From contig DASXPH010000085.1 of NCBI GenBank assembly GCA_036493735.1, positions 1 through 64,000 of the forward strand: DNA of 64,000 nucleotides, written 5' to 3'. The DNA comes from AG2 sp036493735. Lineage in GTDB: Bacteria; Gemmatimonadota; Gemmatimonadetes; Gemmatimonadales; Gemmatimonadaceae. This document shows, in pieces, positions 35,214-43,461 of this stretch. The translations under genes were made by a program, and so were the position numbers. Under the pieces are notes generated by a model, which saw nothing but the letters and a program-made list of their open reading frames with translations, ran no database searches and was not told the origin of the DNA. How positions within the stretch are numbered: position 1 is the stretch's first letter; every line of letters begins with the position of its first letter.

Positions 35214-37433
35214 ATGTCTCAACTCCCCGTCAATCGCCGCGAGTTTCTTCAGGTCGGGCTCACCGCGCTCGGCGGTCTCGTCGTCGGTATTCGCGTCGAT
35301 TCGGCCCCGACGCCGGAGAGTACGAGGGCGCTCGCGCCTAACGCGTTCCTGCGCGTCGAGCCGAATGGCGACGTCGTCGTGGTCGTACCGCGTCCCGAGA
35401 TGGGACAGGGCTCGCGGACGGCGATCGCGATGCTCGTGGCGGAGGAGCTCGACGCGGATTGGGAACGCGTTCGGGTTGAACAGGCCGACCTCGACGAGAA
35501 ACGCTATGGCCCGCAATACGCCGGCGGCAGCGCCGTCGTGCGCACGTCGTGGACGCCACTGCGCCGGGCGGGAGCGACGGCGCGGGCGCTGCTCGTGAGT
35601 GCCGCCGCCAAGCGCTGGAGTGTGGATCCGTCGCAGTGCGTCACGGAGCGTGGCCTCGTGCGGCATCCCGGGTCGCGGCGCACGCTGGCGTACGGCGCGC
35701 TCGCGGCTGCCGCGAGCGCGCTGCCGGTACCCGCGGAAGTCCCGCTCAAGTCGCCGCGGGAATTTCGCATCATTGGAACATCGCGACGCGGGATCGACAC
35801 CCCGGCAATCGTGACCGGCCGCGTACGCTACGGAATCGACGTTCGTGTTCCTGGCATGTTGTTCGCCTCGATCGAGCGCAGCCCCGTGTTCGGAGGACGG
35901 GTGCGTCGCATCGATGCGGGGAAGGCGCGCGCGGTGCCGGGCGTGCGCGCCGTGATTCCCATCGACGCCGACTCGCTGTCGGAGTTCGAGGAGAACAGCC
36001 CGAAGATGCCTAACGGCGTCGCCGTGCTCGCCGATACGACGTGGGCGGCGATGCAGGGGCGGCGCGCGCTCGTCGTCGAGTGGGACACACGCGGCGGAGA
36101 ATCCGAGAGCACGTCGACGATGCGCGACCGCGCCGCGCAGCTGGCCGCCGGCGCGCCGAAGCTCGTCAGGCGCGACGACGGCCATTTCGACGTCGCCTTC
36201 GCCGCGGCGACGACGCGGCTCGAGGCCGTGTACGAGGTGCCCCTCCTCGCGCACGCACCGATGGAGCCGATGAATGCCACCGCTCGTCTGGACGCCGCGC
36301 GCCTCGAGATCTGGGCCGGGACGCAGAACCCACAGGGCGCGCGCAACGCGGCGGCGATCGCTGCCGGCGTCGCGCCTGACGCCGTGACGGTCCACGTGGT
36401 GCGCATGGGCGGCGGTTTCGGTCGCCGCTTCTACGCCGACTTCGTCGCCGAGGCGGCGTATCTTGCAAAGGCAAGTGGTCGCCCGGTGCAGGTCGTCTGG
36501 ACGCGCGAGGATGACATGCGCCACGGATTCTACCGGCCCGCCGGCTATCACCTCATGCGCGCCGCGCTCGATGCCAACGCGCGGATCGTGGCCTGGTCGC
36601 AGCATCTGGTGAACGCGTCGCGTGGCCACTACCTGCGCTGGAGTCCCGGCCCGAACCAGACAGAGCTCGTCGACCCGGGAGAGCTCGAACCGTATGATCT
36701 CCCGGCGGGTGTCGTGCCTAACGTGCGGATCGGCTACACCGCGATTCAATCGAGCATTCCTCGTGGCCAGTGGCGTGCGGTCGAGCCGTCGGCGACGGTC
36801 TTCGTGACGCAGAGCATGCTTGACGAACTGGCCCACGCCGCCCACCGCGATCCCTTCGAATTCCAGCTCGCGCTGCTCGAGCCGGCGCGGCAGCTTCCAT
36901 TCTATGGCGGCCACTACGATACCGGGCGTCTCGCGGCCGTGTTGCGTCTCGCCGCGGAGCGCGGCGACTGGGGCAAGCCGCTGCCAACCGGCCATGGGCG
37001 TGGCATCGCGGCGTCGTACTCCAATGGCGCCTACGTGGCCCACGTGGCCGAGGTCGAGGCACTGCCTAACGGCGCCATGCACGTGACGCGAGTGGTGACG
37101 GCGGCCGACTGTGGTCTCGTCGTGAATCCGAACGGTGCCACCGCGCAGGTGGAGGGTGGCGTGATGTTCGGTCTCTCCGCCGCGCTGGGCCAGCAGATCA
37201 CGGTCGACAATGGACGCGTCGTTCAATCGAACTTCCACGACTATCCCGTGCTGCGACTGGCCGATGCGCCCGCGATCGAGGTGCACCTCATGCGCGGCAC
37301 CGAGGACGCGCCGCACGGCATGGGCGAAGGTGCACTGCCGAGCATCGCGCCCGCCGTGACGAACGCCATCTTTGCCGCGACGGGCGTCCGCGTGCGGCGA
37401 CTCCCGATCAATCCTGCGCGATCATCCCTCTAG
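35214..37433 (+). CDS. Xanthine-dehydrogenase-family molybdopterin subunit (isoquinoline 1-oxidoreductase beta type)
   Basis: A 739-residue protein with a Tat signal (NRREFLQVGLTALGG). The order of motifs fits IorB-type molybdenum hydroxylases: RVEPNGDVVVVVPRPEMGQG, the repeat of the aldehyde-oxidase a/b hammerhead (TGRVRYGIDVRVPGMLFASIE in part), GGGFGRRFYADFVAEAA as the Moco-binding loop, RGQWRAVEPS, and a C-terminal GEGALPSIAPAVTNAIF with the catalytic Glu region. The partner [2Fe-2S] subunit gene is not adjacent. Converges on the methyltransferase gene with a 12-bp overlap of 3' ends. Confidence 0.88.
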   Translation: MSQLPVNRREFLQVGLTALGGLVVGIRVDSAPTPESTRALAPNAFLRVEPNGDVVVVVPRPEMGQGSRTAIAMLVAEELDADWERVRVEQADLDEKRYGPQYAGGSAVVRTSWTPLRRAGATARALLVSAAAKRWSVDPSQCVTERGLVRHPGSRRTLAYGALAAAASALPVPAEVPLKSPREFRIIGTSRRGIDTPAIVTGRVRYGIDVRVPGMLFASIERSPVFGGRVRRIDAGKARAVPGVRAVIPIDADSLSEFEENSPKMPNGVAVLADTTWAAMQGRRALVVEWDTRGGESESTSTMRDRAAQLAAGAPKLVRRDDGHFDVAFAAATTRLEAVYEVPLLAHAPMEPMNATARLDAARLEIWAGTQNPQGARNAAAIAAGVAPDAVTVHVVRMGGGFGRRFYADFVAEAAYLAKASGRPVQVVWTREDDMRHGFYRPAGYHLMRAALDANARIVAWSQHLVNASRGHYLRWSPGPNQTELVDPGELEPYDLPAGVVPNVRIGYTAIQSSIPRGQWRAVEPSATVFVTQSMLDELAHAAHRDPFEFQLALLEPARQLPFYGGHYDTGRLAAVLRLAAERGDWGKPLPTGHGRGIAASYSNGAYVAHVAEVEALPNGAMHVTRVVTAADCGLVVNPNGATAQVEGGVMFGLSAALGQQITVDNGRVVQSNFHDYPVLRLADAPAIEVHLMRGTEDAPHGMGEGALPSIAPAVTNAIFAATGVRVRRLPINPARSSL

Positions 37434-38297
37434 CGCAGCCATCACCCCGCTCTGCCGCGACGGACGCGCGTGCCCACCGCGCTTGCGGCAGAATGCGAAG
37501 AGGTTGATCCGCTGCTCCTCGTAGCGCACGTCCACTGGCGTGTCACTGAACTTCGAGCGAGCAAAAAGGGAGGAGAGATCCTGCGGCGTTCGATGATTCA
37601 GCCGCCACTCGAGCACGTGGTCCATGAACGCCTTGTCGGGATTCGCCGTGTCGAAATTGCCGAGGATGACCGTTCCGCCGGGAAGCAGTTGATCGTGGAT
37701 CCAGTCGAGCATCCGAACGATGTGCTCGTCCTCGAGGTAGTCGATGAGACCGATGCTGTAGATGAGGTGCTGCGGCTCGAGTGTCGTCTTGCCCCTGCCG
37801 CGAGAGAGGCGGATCACGTTGTCCTGCGCGAAGGTGATCCGATCGGCAACGTGCATCTCCCGCGCCCGCTCGGCGGCGAACGCGAGGGCCTCGGCGTCGA
37901 TGTCGATGCAGGTGGCATGGACATCCGGCCGATGAGTATCCGTGAATAGATCGAAGACTTCGCGCGCCGGCCCGCTCGCGAGACTCGTTATGCGTGTCAC
38001 GTCCCGGCCTCCGAGCCGCGCATGGGCCTCGCGGATCGACTCGTTGAGCAGTCCTCGGCGGTTCCGCACGGCGCGCGCCGCGGCGATGTTCAGCGCCCAC
38101 CGGTCTATGAAGCGGCCGAGTCGACCGTCGCCCGCGGGCTGATCCGCGTAGACGAGCTCGATGGTGTAGAAATCGCCGGCGTAGCCACGCGGCTTCGCGA
38201 ACCAGCGATCGATGTTCGCGCTGCGCATGAAGAAGGAGAACGTCTCGCGAAAGACGTAGGCGCCGATGTGGTCCTCGAGATGCGCCAGCTTGCGCAC
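37422..38297 (-). CDS. SAM-dependent methyltransferase domain, probable C-terminal half of a split gene
   Basis: A 291-residue reading frame opening at a GTG (38297) with no ribosome-binding site. It contains RSANIDRWFAKPRGYAGDF, the SAM-binding strand ITSLASGPAREVFDL, ATCIDIDAEALAFA and the loop LIYSIGLIDYLEDEH. The reading frame continues open a little upstream (DHDDAQEHVRKLAHLEDH) and takes over exactly where the CNBD frame stops looking coding. I therefore think it belongs to the same protein as the CNBD gene, joined originally in one frame. Specificity is unknown. Confidence 0.7.
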   Translation of the reverse strand: MRKLAHLEDHIGAYVFRETFSFFMRSANIDRWFAKPRGYAGDFYTIELVYADQPAGDGRLGRFIDRWALNIAAARAVRNRRGLLNESIREAHARLGGRDVTRITSLASGPAREVFDLFTDTHRPDVHATCIDIDAEALAFAAERAREMHVADRITFAQDNVIRLSRGRGKTTLEPQHLIYSIGLIDYLEDEHIVRMLDWIHDQLLPGGTVILGNFDTANPDKAFMDHVLEWRLNHRTPQDLSSLFARSKFSDTPVDVRYEEQRINLFAFCRKRGGHARPSRQSGVMAALEG

Positions 38298-38956
38298 GTG
38301 CTCCTGAGCGTCGTCGTGATCAGGTCGCAGGCCGCATTCACGCGCGCCTGTGCCGTGGCATCGTCCAGCTTCTTGTTCTTGAGCGCGAGCTCGGTCTCCA
38401 TCATCGCGGTCTTGAACGCCTCGACGGCATCCACGAGCGACGGCGGCAGCTGTTCCTGCGGTAACGCGCTGGCGCGTGGCGCGTGGAAGCGATTGACCTG
38501 TGGGACGTCCTCGATGAGAAGCGGCGGCAGCAAGGCCGACGTCTCGCGCAGCCGCTGAGCGAGAGTCACCGCTAGTGATTGATAGAAGCGCGGCGCCAGT
38601 CCCGGCACCGAGGTGAGTAAAGACTGAACAATCTGGCCGTCGAGCACATCGACGATGACTTCATCGTCGTCCGCGATTACCGAGGCGCTCGCGGGGAGCG
38701 CTTCGAGAAACGCCGACTCACCGAAGACGTCTCCGGCGCCGAGCCGGCCGAAAGCCACCCCGCGCCCGAAATGCGAGCGCTCGATGCGGGCGGAGCCCTG
38801 TCGAACGACGAACAGCGCCGCGCGCTGCGTCCCTTCGTCGAGGATGGGCTGATTGCGCTGATAGACGACCGACTCGGCCTGCTCGAGAAGCAGCCGCTGG
38901 TCGTCGTGCGTCAGGAAGCGAAGCGTGTTCTGCATGTGAATCGGGATCGGGGGCAT
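38105..38956 (-). pseudogene. Cyclic nucleotide-binding domain, N-terminal half of a frameshifted CNBD-methyltransferase gene
   Basis: From ATG 38956 (or 38935) the frame encodes a CNBD: FLTHDDQRLLLEQAESVVYQRNQPI, LFVVRQGSARIERS, FGRLGAGDVFGESAFLEALPASASVIAD. A helical linker follows (VEAFKTAMMETELALKNKK). Up to about residue 215 (38310) the sequence looks coding; the remaining 65 residues to the stop codon at 38105 are Arg/Ser/Thr-rich and are just the methyltransferase read out of frame. Loss of one base near 38310-38320 would explain this. It could be a real mutation or a sequencing error. Divergent from the NorQ-like gene. Confidence 0.65.
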
Positions 38957-39061
38957 CAATTTGCGTCGCTTCCACGCCGGGAGCCACGGGAGCGCAGACG
39001 AGCTCGAGGTCAGAATTGCGCAAGAGGAAAGCGCACCCCTTCCCTCTCGATAGACTCGCGA

Positions 39062-39073
39062 TTTGTATACAAA
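39062..39073. promoter_or_regulatory. Perfect palindrome TTTGTATACAAA at the NorQ-like start
   Basis: A 12-bp perfect palindrome ends 3 bases before the ATG at 39077, in the 120-bp region between the divergent CNBD and NorQ-like genes. It occupies the place of a ribosome-binding site, so it may be an operator, or TATACA inside it may be a -10 box for a leaderless mRNA. Function is inferred from position only. Confidence 0.45.
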
Positions 39074-39076
39074 GCC

Positions 39077-39916
39077 ATGTCGATTTCCCACGCGCATTCC
39101 GCTTCCGAGCACTCGCTCCACGACGGCGTTCGTTGGCCGCGCGGCGAAGCACCGTACTACGTCCCGATTCACGACGAGATCGGTGTCTTCACCGCCTGCC
39201 ACAGCCGCGGTCTGCCCGTGATGCTCAAAGGCCCGACAGGCTGCGGTAAAACGCGCTTCGTCGAGCACATGGCGCATGTCCTCGGCCGACCGCTCGTCAC
39301 CATCGCCTGCCACGACGATCTGTCCGCGAGCGACCTCACGGGCCGCTATCTCATCCGCGGCGGCGAGACTGTATGGGTGGATGGGCCGCTGACGACCGCC
39401 GTTAGGCTCGGCGCGATCTGCTATCTCGACGAGATCGTCGAGGCGCGGCAGGACACCGTCGTCGTCATGCATCCGCTCACCGACGACCGTCGTATCCTTC
39501 CGATCGAAAAGACGGGCGAGCTGCTCGAGGCCGCGCCGGGCTTTCAACTCGTCATCTCGTACAATCCGGGCTATCAGCACGCGGTGAAAGACCTCAAGCC
39601 GAGCACGCGCCAGCGCTTTGTGGCGCTGGAGTTCGACTTCCCGCCGCCGGCCACGGAAGCGGAGATCGTCGCGCACGAGAGCGGGGTCAAGCGCGCGATC
39701 GCGACGTCGCTCGTGGAGCTCGCGCGCAAGGTCCGGCGGCTGCGCGATCAGGGGTTGGCGGAGGGTCCGGGAACACGCCTCCTCGTCGCGACCGCCCGGT
39801 TGATCGCGAGTGGGATTCCGGCCGAGCAGGCGTGTCGGTCGGCGCTTGTTGGTCCGCTGACGGATGATCCTGATCTCCTCGCGGCGATCGACGATCTCGT
39901 GGCCGCGGTAATGTGA
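39077..39916 (+). CDS. MoxR-type AAA+ ATPase, NorQ/CbbQ family
   Basis: A 279-residue protein from ATG 39077. Walker A is GPTGCGKT at 52-59 and Walker B is ICYLDEI at 114-120; sensor-type region ISYNPGYQ and the motif LKPSTRQRFVALEFDFP are typical of CbbQ/NorQ. These ATPases work with a VWA-domain partner to insert or activate metal centres in enzymes such as nitric oxide reductase or Rubisco. The VWA partner is the next gene, 40 bp downstream. No NO reductase or Rubisco gene lies in the window. Confidence 0.88.
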   Translation: MSISHAHSASEHSLHDGVRWPRGEAPYYVPIHDEIGVFTACHSRGLPVMLKGPTGCGKTRFVEHMAHVLGRPLVTIACHDDLSASDLTGRYLIRGGETVWVDGPLTTAVRLGAICYLDEIVEARQDTVVVMHPLTDDRRILPIEKTGELLEAAPGFQLVISYNPGYQHAVKDLKPSTRQRFVALEFDFPPPATEAEIVAHESGVKRAIATSLVELARKVRRLRDQGLAEGPGTRLLVATARLIASGIPAEQACRSALVGPLTDDPDLLAAIDDLVAAVM

Positions 39917-39956
39917 AGGTCTCTCGCCGGCACCCATCCACTAGAGGCACATCGTA

Positions 39957-41900
39957 ATGCCCGCCTCGCGCCTGCATCGTTATACCATCCGCGCAAGGCG
40001 CTTGGCGACGCGACTCGCAACGCAGCTTCCACTTCCCAAGCAACTGAAGCGGCGACAGCGGCGCTCAGTGGAACTGGACGCTGTACGCCGCCGCCTCGAG
40101 CTGCTGCTCGCGGCGATGTATGGACGCCACATTCCGATCGCGCCGCCGGAAGCGTCGCGCGCCGGTTGGTGGAAGCGGGCGATGCGTACGATCAGCCCCT
40201 TCACGCCCCCCGAGATAATTCCGGCCAGCGACGGCGAATCGCTGCAGTTGCCGCCATCGATCGACGCTTCCGTTGGCAACGACAGCGCGATCGCGCGTTA
40301 TCGGTTGCTCGCCATCGAGCAGGGCGAGCGGGTGGTGCGCGGCACCGCCGCGGTCGCCGCGCGGGCGACCGATCGGCTGGAGCGCGACCTCTTCCTCATC
40401 AGTGAGAGCGCGGCAATCGATGCATCGATCGCGCGCACGATCCGCAATATCGGCCCGGCGCTCCGCGCCGCGCGGCGGTCCGCGCTCGACCGCCGGCCCC
40501 TCATGGAATCCCTCGCCGGCGCCGAGCGCGATGTCGAGCGTTTCGTTAGGCAGCTGCTCGCTGCCGACCCCTCCTCGCCCCCCGCAGCGCTCGCGAGTGG
40601 CCACTCGGCCGAGGAGTCGCTGGCCTGGGCCCGCGAGACCGCGGCGCGACTTCGCTCCAGGCAGGACCGTTATCGGGGCATCACCCCGGTAGACGTTTGG
40701 GGAAGCGTCCTGCAGCCGTCAGTCGCTTTGCGACCGACGGCTGCCGATGATAAGCAATCGCTCATGTCGCAGCGTGTGTTCAATCTCGTCGAGCTGCCGG
40801 GGGTAGAGCCGGGTGGGAAAAAGCGTCCCGTCCCCGCCGAGCGTGGCGCCGAGGGGGACGAGGCGGCGGCTTCGCAGCCGATGCCTGATCAGCAGCGCGG
40901 AACGATCGAGGACGATGATATTGGCAACTCGCCAATGCCCGGGCTCGATGATCGGAGCGGCACGGGTGGCGGTTCCGCCCCCGCCGACGCGTCCGAGCCT
41001 TTGACCCGCGATGACGTCGTGTACGACGAGTGGGATCACGGCCATCACGAGTACCGGCGAGGTGCCGTGATCGTTCGCGCGCGTCCAGCGCGGGAGGGGC
41101 CGCCCGAGTGGGCAACGACCACGCTACAGGAGCACGCTGCGCTCGTCCGGCGCGTCCGCGAGCGATTCGACCGCTTGCGCGCGCGCCGCACGCGTCTCCC
41201 GCGCGAGCGCGAGGGTGACGAGCTCGATCTCGCCGCCTGCGTCCGCGCGCTCGTGGACGCCCGGAGTGGCCATAGCGTCGACGACCGATTGTACGTCGCC
41301 GTCCGACCCGCTCGTCGCGAACTGGCGATTCTCCTGCTGGTGGACGTGAGCGGGTCCACCGACACGCTCGTGACGAACACGTTGCAGGTGATCGATGTCG
41401 AGAAGATCGCTCTCCTGCTCGCCGCCGAAGCGCTCGATGCTCTGGGCGACCGCTATGCGATGCTGGCGTTCTCCGGCAAGGGTCCGCACTCGGTGCAGGT
41501 CACGACGATCAAGGGCTTCGCCGAGCGAAACGGCGCGACGGTGCGCGGCCGCATCTCCACGCTCGCGCCGGAGTCCAACACCCGCCTCGGCGCCGCGATC
41601 CGCCACGCGACATCGGTCCTCGATGCGCAGAGCGCTGGACATCGGCTGTTGTTGATTCTCTCGGATGGCAAGCCGAACGATGTCGGCGGATACCACGACA
41701 GCTACGGCATCGAAGACTCACGGCAGGCGATCAACGAGGCCCGGGCCCGCGACGTCTTCCCCTTCTGCCTAACGATCGAACGCGAGGACCCGGCGTATCT
41801 GAAACGCATCTTCGGCCAGGCCGGATACGCGATCCTGCCGCGGCCGGATCATCTGCCGAGGGTATTGCTGGACGTCGTGCGAAGCCTGCTCGCCTCCTGA
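39957..41900 (+). CDS. NorD/CbbO-like VWA domain protein
   Basis: A 647-residue protein with a basic N-terminus, a long helical and acidic/Gly-rich middle (PVPAERGAEGDEAA and GTIEDDDIGNSPMPG) and a C-terminal VWA domain. The MIDAS motif DVSGST starts at about residue 463, and the second metal-contact region is STLAPESNTRLGAAI. The motif WDHGHHEYRRGAVIV just before the VWA domain is shared with NorD proteins. It should act with the upstream AAA+ ATPase as an activase pair; its target is not encoded here. Confidence 0.85.
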   Translation: MPASRLHRYTIRARRLATRLATQLPLPKQLKRRQRRSVELDAVRRRLELLLAAMYGRHIPIAPPEASRAGWWKRAMRTISPFTPPEIIPASDGESLQLPPSIDASVGNDSAIARYRLLAIEQGERVVRGTAAVAARATDRLERDLFLISESAAIDASIARTIRNIGPALRAARRSALDRRPLMESLAGAERDVERFVRQLLAADPSSPPAALASGHSAEESLAWARETAARLRSRQDRYRGITPVDVWGSVLQPSVALRPTAADDKQSLMSQRVFNLVELPGVEPGGKKRPVPAERGAEGDEAAASQPMPDQQRGTIEDDDIGNSPMPGLDDRSGTGGGSAPADASEPLTRDDVVYDEWDHGHHEYRRGAVIVRARPAREGPPEWATTTLQEHAALVRRVRERFDRLRARRTRLPREREGDELDLAACVRALVDARSGHSVDDRLYVAVRPARRELAILLLVDVSGSTDTLVTNTLQVIDVEKIALLLAAEALDALGDRYAMLAFSGKGPHSVQVTTIKGFAERNGATVRGRISTLAPESNTRLGAAIRHATSVLDAQSAGHRLLLILSDGKPNDVGGYHDSYGIEDSRQAINEARARDVFPFCLTIEREDPAYLKRIFGQAGYAILPRPDHLPRVLLDVVRSLLAS

Positions 41901-41965
41901 TTTGGGGCAAACGCCCGCCTCGTCGGGGTGGAGGCGGCCCCAGGTCATTTCTTGTATTTTGGCTC

Positions 41966-42544
41966 ATGGCAAGAAAGCCGATCCCCACCACATACGTCGC
42001 AGCCGTCGTAGTGCAGCATGGTGATCGCTTCCTGCTCGTCCAGGAACGGAAGCGGGGCTCGCCATGGTCGCTCCCCGCAGGACGCGTGGAGCCGGGCGAA
42101 ACGATGGTCGAGGGCGCCGTCCGTGAAGCGCTGGAGGAGTCCGGCGTGCTGGTGCGGGTCACGGGGCTGCTGCGCATCGAGCACACTCCGGAAGACTGGC
42201 GTGCGCGCCTCCGCGCCGTGTTTGTCGGCGTTCCCGAGGGTGATACGACGACGAAGCAGCAAGCCGACGAGGAGTCCCTCGGCGCGGCGTGGGTCGCGAT
42301 CGAGGAGCTCGCGGCGTATCCGCTACGAAGCCAGGAGGTAGAGCAGCTGCTCCGCTACGTCAGCGCCGGCGGACCAGTGTATCCGCTGGACCTCCTGCGC
42401 GAGCGGGGCGCGCCCTATGGGCTCGCCGCCGACGAACCTAACGAGTCACCCGAACGCGGCATGGGACGACGCGACAGCGCGATCGTGCGGGCCGCTCGTT
42501 GGCTGAGGGAGGCGGTCGCCGCCGCGGATAGGGAAGACGAATAG
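41966..42544 (+). CDS. Nudix hydrolase
   Basis: A 192-residue protein. The Nudix box GRVEPGETMVEGAVREALEE followed by SGV covers residues 39-61 and has all catalytic residues (GX5EX7REUXEEXGU). The fold starts with a YVAAVVVQHGDRFLLVQER strand pair. The C-terminal 60 residues are Glu/Arg-rich and not part of the Nudix core. Substrate (a nucleoside diphosphate derivative) cannot be assigned. Lies 65 bp after the NorD-like gene on the same strand and ends at the repeat element at 42545. Confidence 0.9.
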   Translation: MARKPIPTTYVAAVVVQHGDRFLLVQERKRGSPWSLPAGRVEPGETMVEGAVREALEESGVLVRVTGLLRIEHTPEDWRARLRAVFVGVPEGDTTTKQQADEESLGAAWVAIEELAAYPLRSQEVEQLLRYVSAGGPVYPLDLLRERGAPYGLAADEPNESPERGMGRRDSAIVRAARWLREAVAAADREDE

Positions 42545-42655
42545 CCGGTGGAGGGTGGAGGGTAGTTGGTAGAGGGTGAAATCGGAAAAGGCCGGCGGCG
42601 CTGCCGTCGGCCTTCCTTGTTCCGACCCTCTGCCCTCTACCCACGACCCTCTACC
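42545..42655. repeat. Inverted-repeat element with terminator hairpin
   Basis: The left arm contains GGTGGAGGGTGGAGGGTAG and GGTAGAGGGTG; the right arm contains their complements (ACCCTCTGCCCTCTACCC). The hairpin GGCCGGCGGC / GCCGTCGGCC lies at 42590-42612 with T-rich sequence on either side. It separates the convergent Nudix and DUF4397 genes. A sister copy of its right half is at 1-60. Confidence 0.75.
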
Positions 42656-43450
42656 CTATTGGTCCGTCAACACGAATGCGGTCGAGGGCGTGCCGCCGTT
42701 CGCATTGTCGGCGACGACGATCGTGCGTGCTGCGCCGCTTGCGAGCGCGAGACTGGAGATGCTCGCCACGACGTTCGATGAACGATTCGCCGGCGCGGTC
42801 GCACTCGGCACCACTCGAACCTGATAGGTGCCGGGCGTCACCGTCGTGATGTACGAAGACCATGTGCCCGACGAAAGACTCACGGCCGGCGTCGCGGTGG
42901 AGAGATCGGCATTAGGTGCGGTGACGAACACGTCTACGCTCTCATTGACAAGACGAAGGTTCACGAAGCGCAGCCTCGTTGTCCCCGATGCAACCGCCGA
43001 ATTGTCGTCGGTCGTGATCTTCCATCCTACCGTACCGGTTGTACCACCCCACGCGTAGAGCGTCATGTCCGTCTTGTCCGTGACGGTGAAAGTCTCGTTG
43101 GCCACCGTAACGCTCGTGTCGGCGGTCTTCTTGAGCACGATCGTGCGACTTCCGGAGTAGATCGCGGAGTAGATCGCTGTGTTCGGCGCGGGAAGACTGG
43201 ACGGCGTGGACGCGGTGTAGCCGAGGTTGACTCCGAACGGCACGTTCTCGAGGATCGCGTTCACCGGGTTGAGCGCCGGGTTGACGATCAGATTCACGAA
43301 TCGGACGCGCCCCTGTGGCCCGATCGGTTCGAGCGGGCCAGCCGCTTCTTTCGTACCACACGCCATTGTTGCCAGCACAAGCGCGCCAATCGCGAGACGC
43401 GCCGGCGGCCGGACGACGGAGCGGCTGATATTGAGCAAGTTGGAAATCAT
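42656..43450 (-). CDS. DUF4397 lipoprotein
   Basis: A 264-residue protein. ATG 43450 is chosen since a lipoprotein signal follows (LAIGALVLATMACG). The mature part shows the DUF4397 repeat: VRFVNLIVNPALNPVNAILE, then LRFVNLRLVNESVDVFVTAP, with GTYQVRVVPSAT and ASISSLALASGAARTIVV. DUF4397 is a beta-sandwich domain of unknown function, common in secreted Bacteroidota and Gemmatimonadota proteins. It follows the second SusD gene by 11 bp, so it is likely the third gene of that operon and part of the same uptake system. Confidence 0.85.
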   Translation of the reverse strand: MISNLLNISRSVVRPPARLAIGALVLATMACGTKEAAGPLEPIGPQGRVRFVNLIVNPALNPVNAILENVPFGVNLGYTASTPSSLPAPNTAIYSAIYSGSRTIVLKKTADTSVTVANETFTVTDKTDMTLYAWGGTTGTVGWKITTDDNSAVASGTTRLRFVNLRLVNESVDVFVTAPNADLSTATPAVSLSSGTWSSYITTVTPGTYQVRVVPSATAPANRSSNVVASISSLALASGAARTIVVADNANGGTPSTAFVLTDQ

Positions 43451-43461
43451 AGAAGTCGAGC

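Noticed and set aside
35199..37316. 705-codon open frame antisense to the molybdenum hydroxylase gene
   Set aside because: High GC content keeps antisense frames open; the composition is His/Arg/Gly-rich without domains, while the plus strand has a complete, recognisable enzyme.
38300..38330. Programmed -1 ribosomal frameshift between CNBD and methyltransferase
   Set aside because: No slippery heptamer of the X-XXY-YYZ type and no obvious downstream pseudoknot were seen, so mutation or sequencing error is more likely.
38957..39937. Extension of the CNBD frame upstream to 39937
   Set aside because: This part is antisense to the NorQ-like gene and lacks coding character; the CNBD starts near 38956 or 38935.
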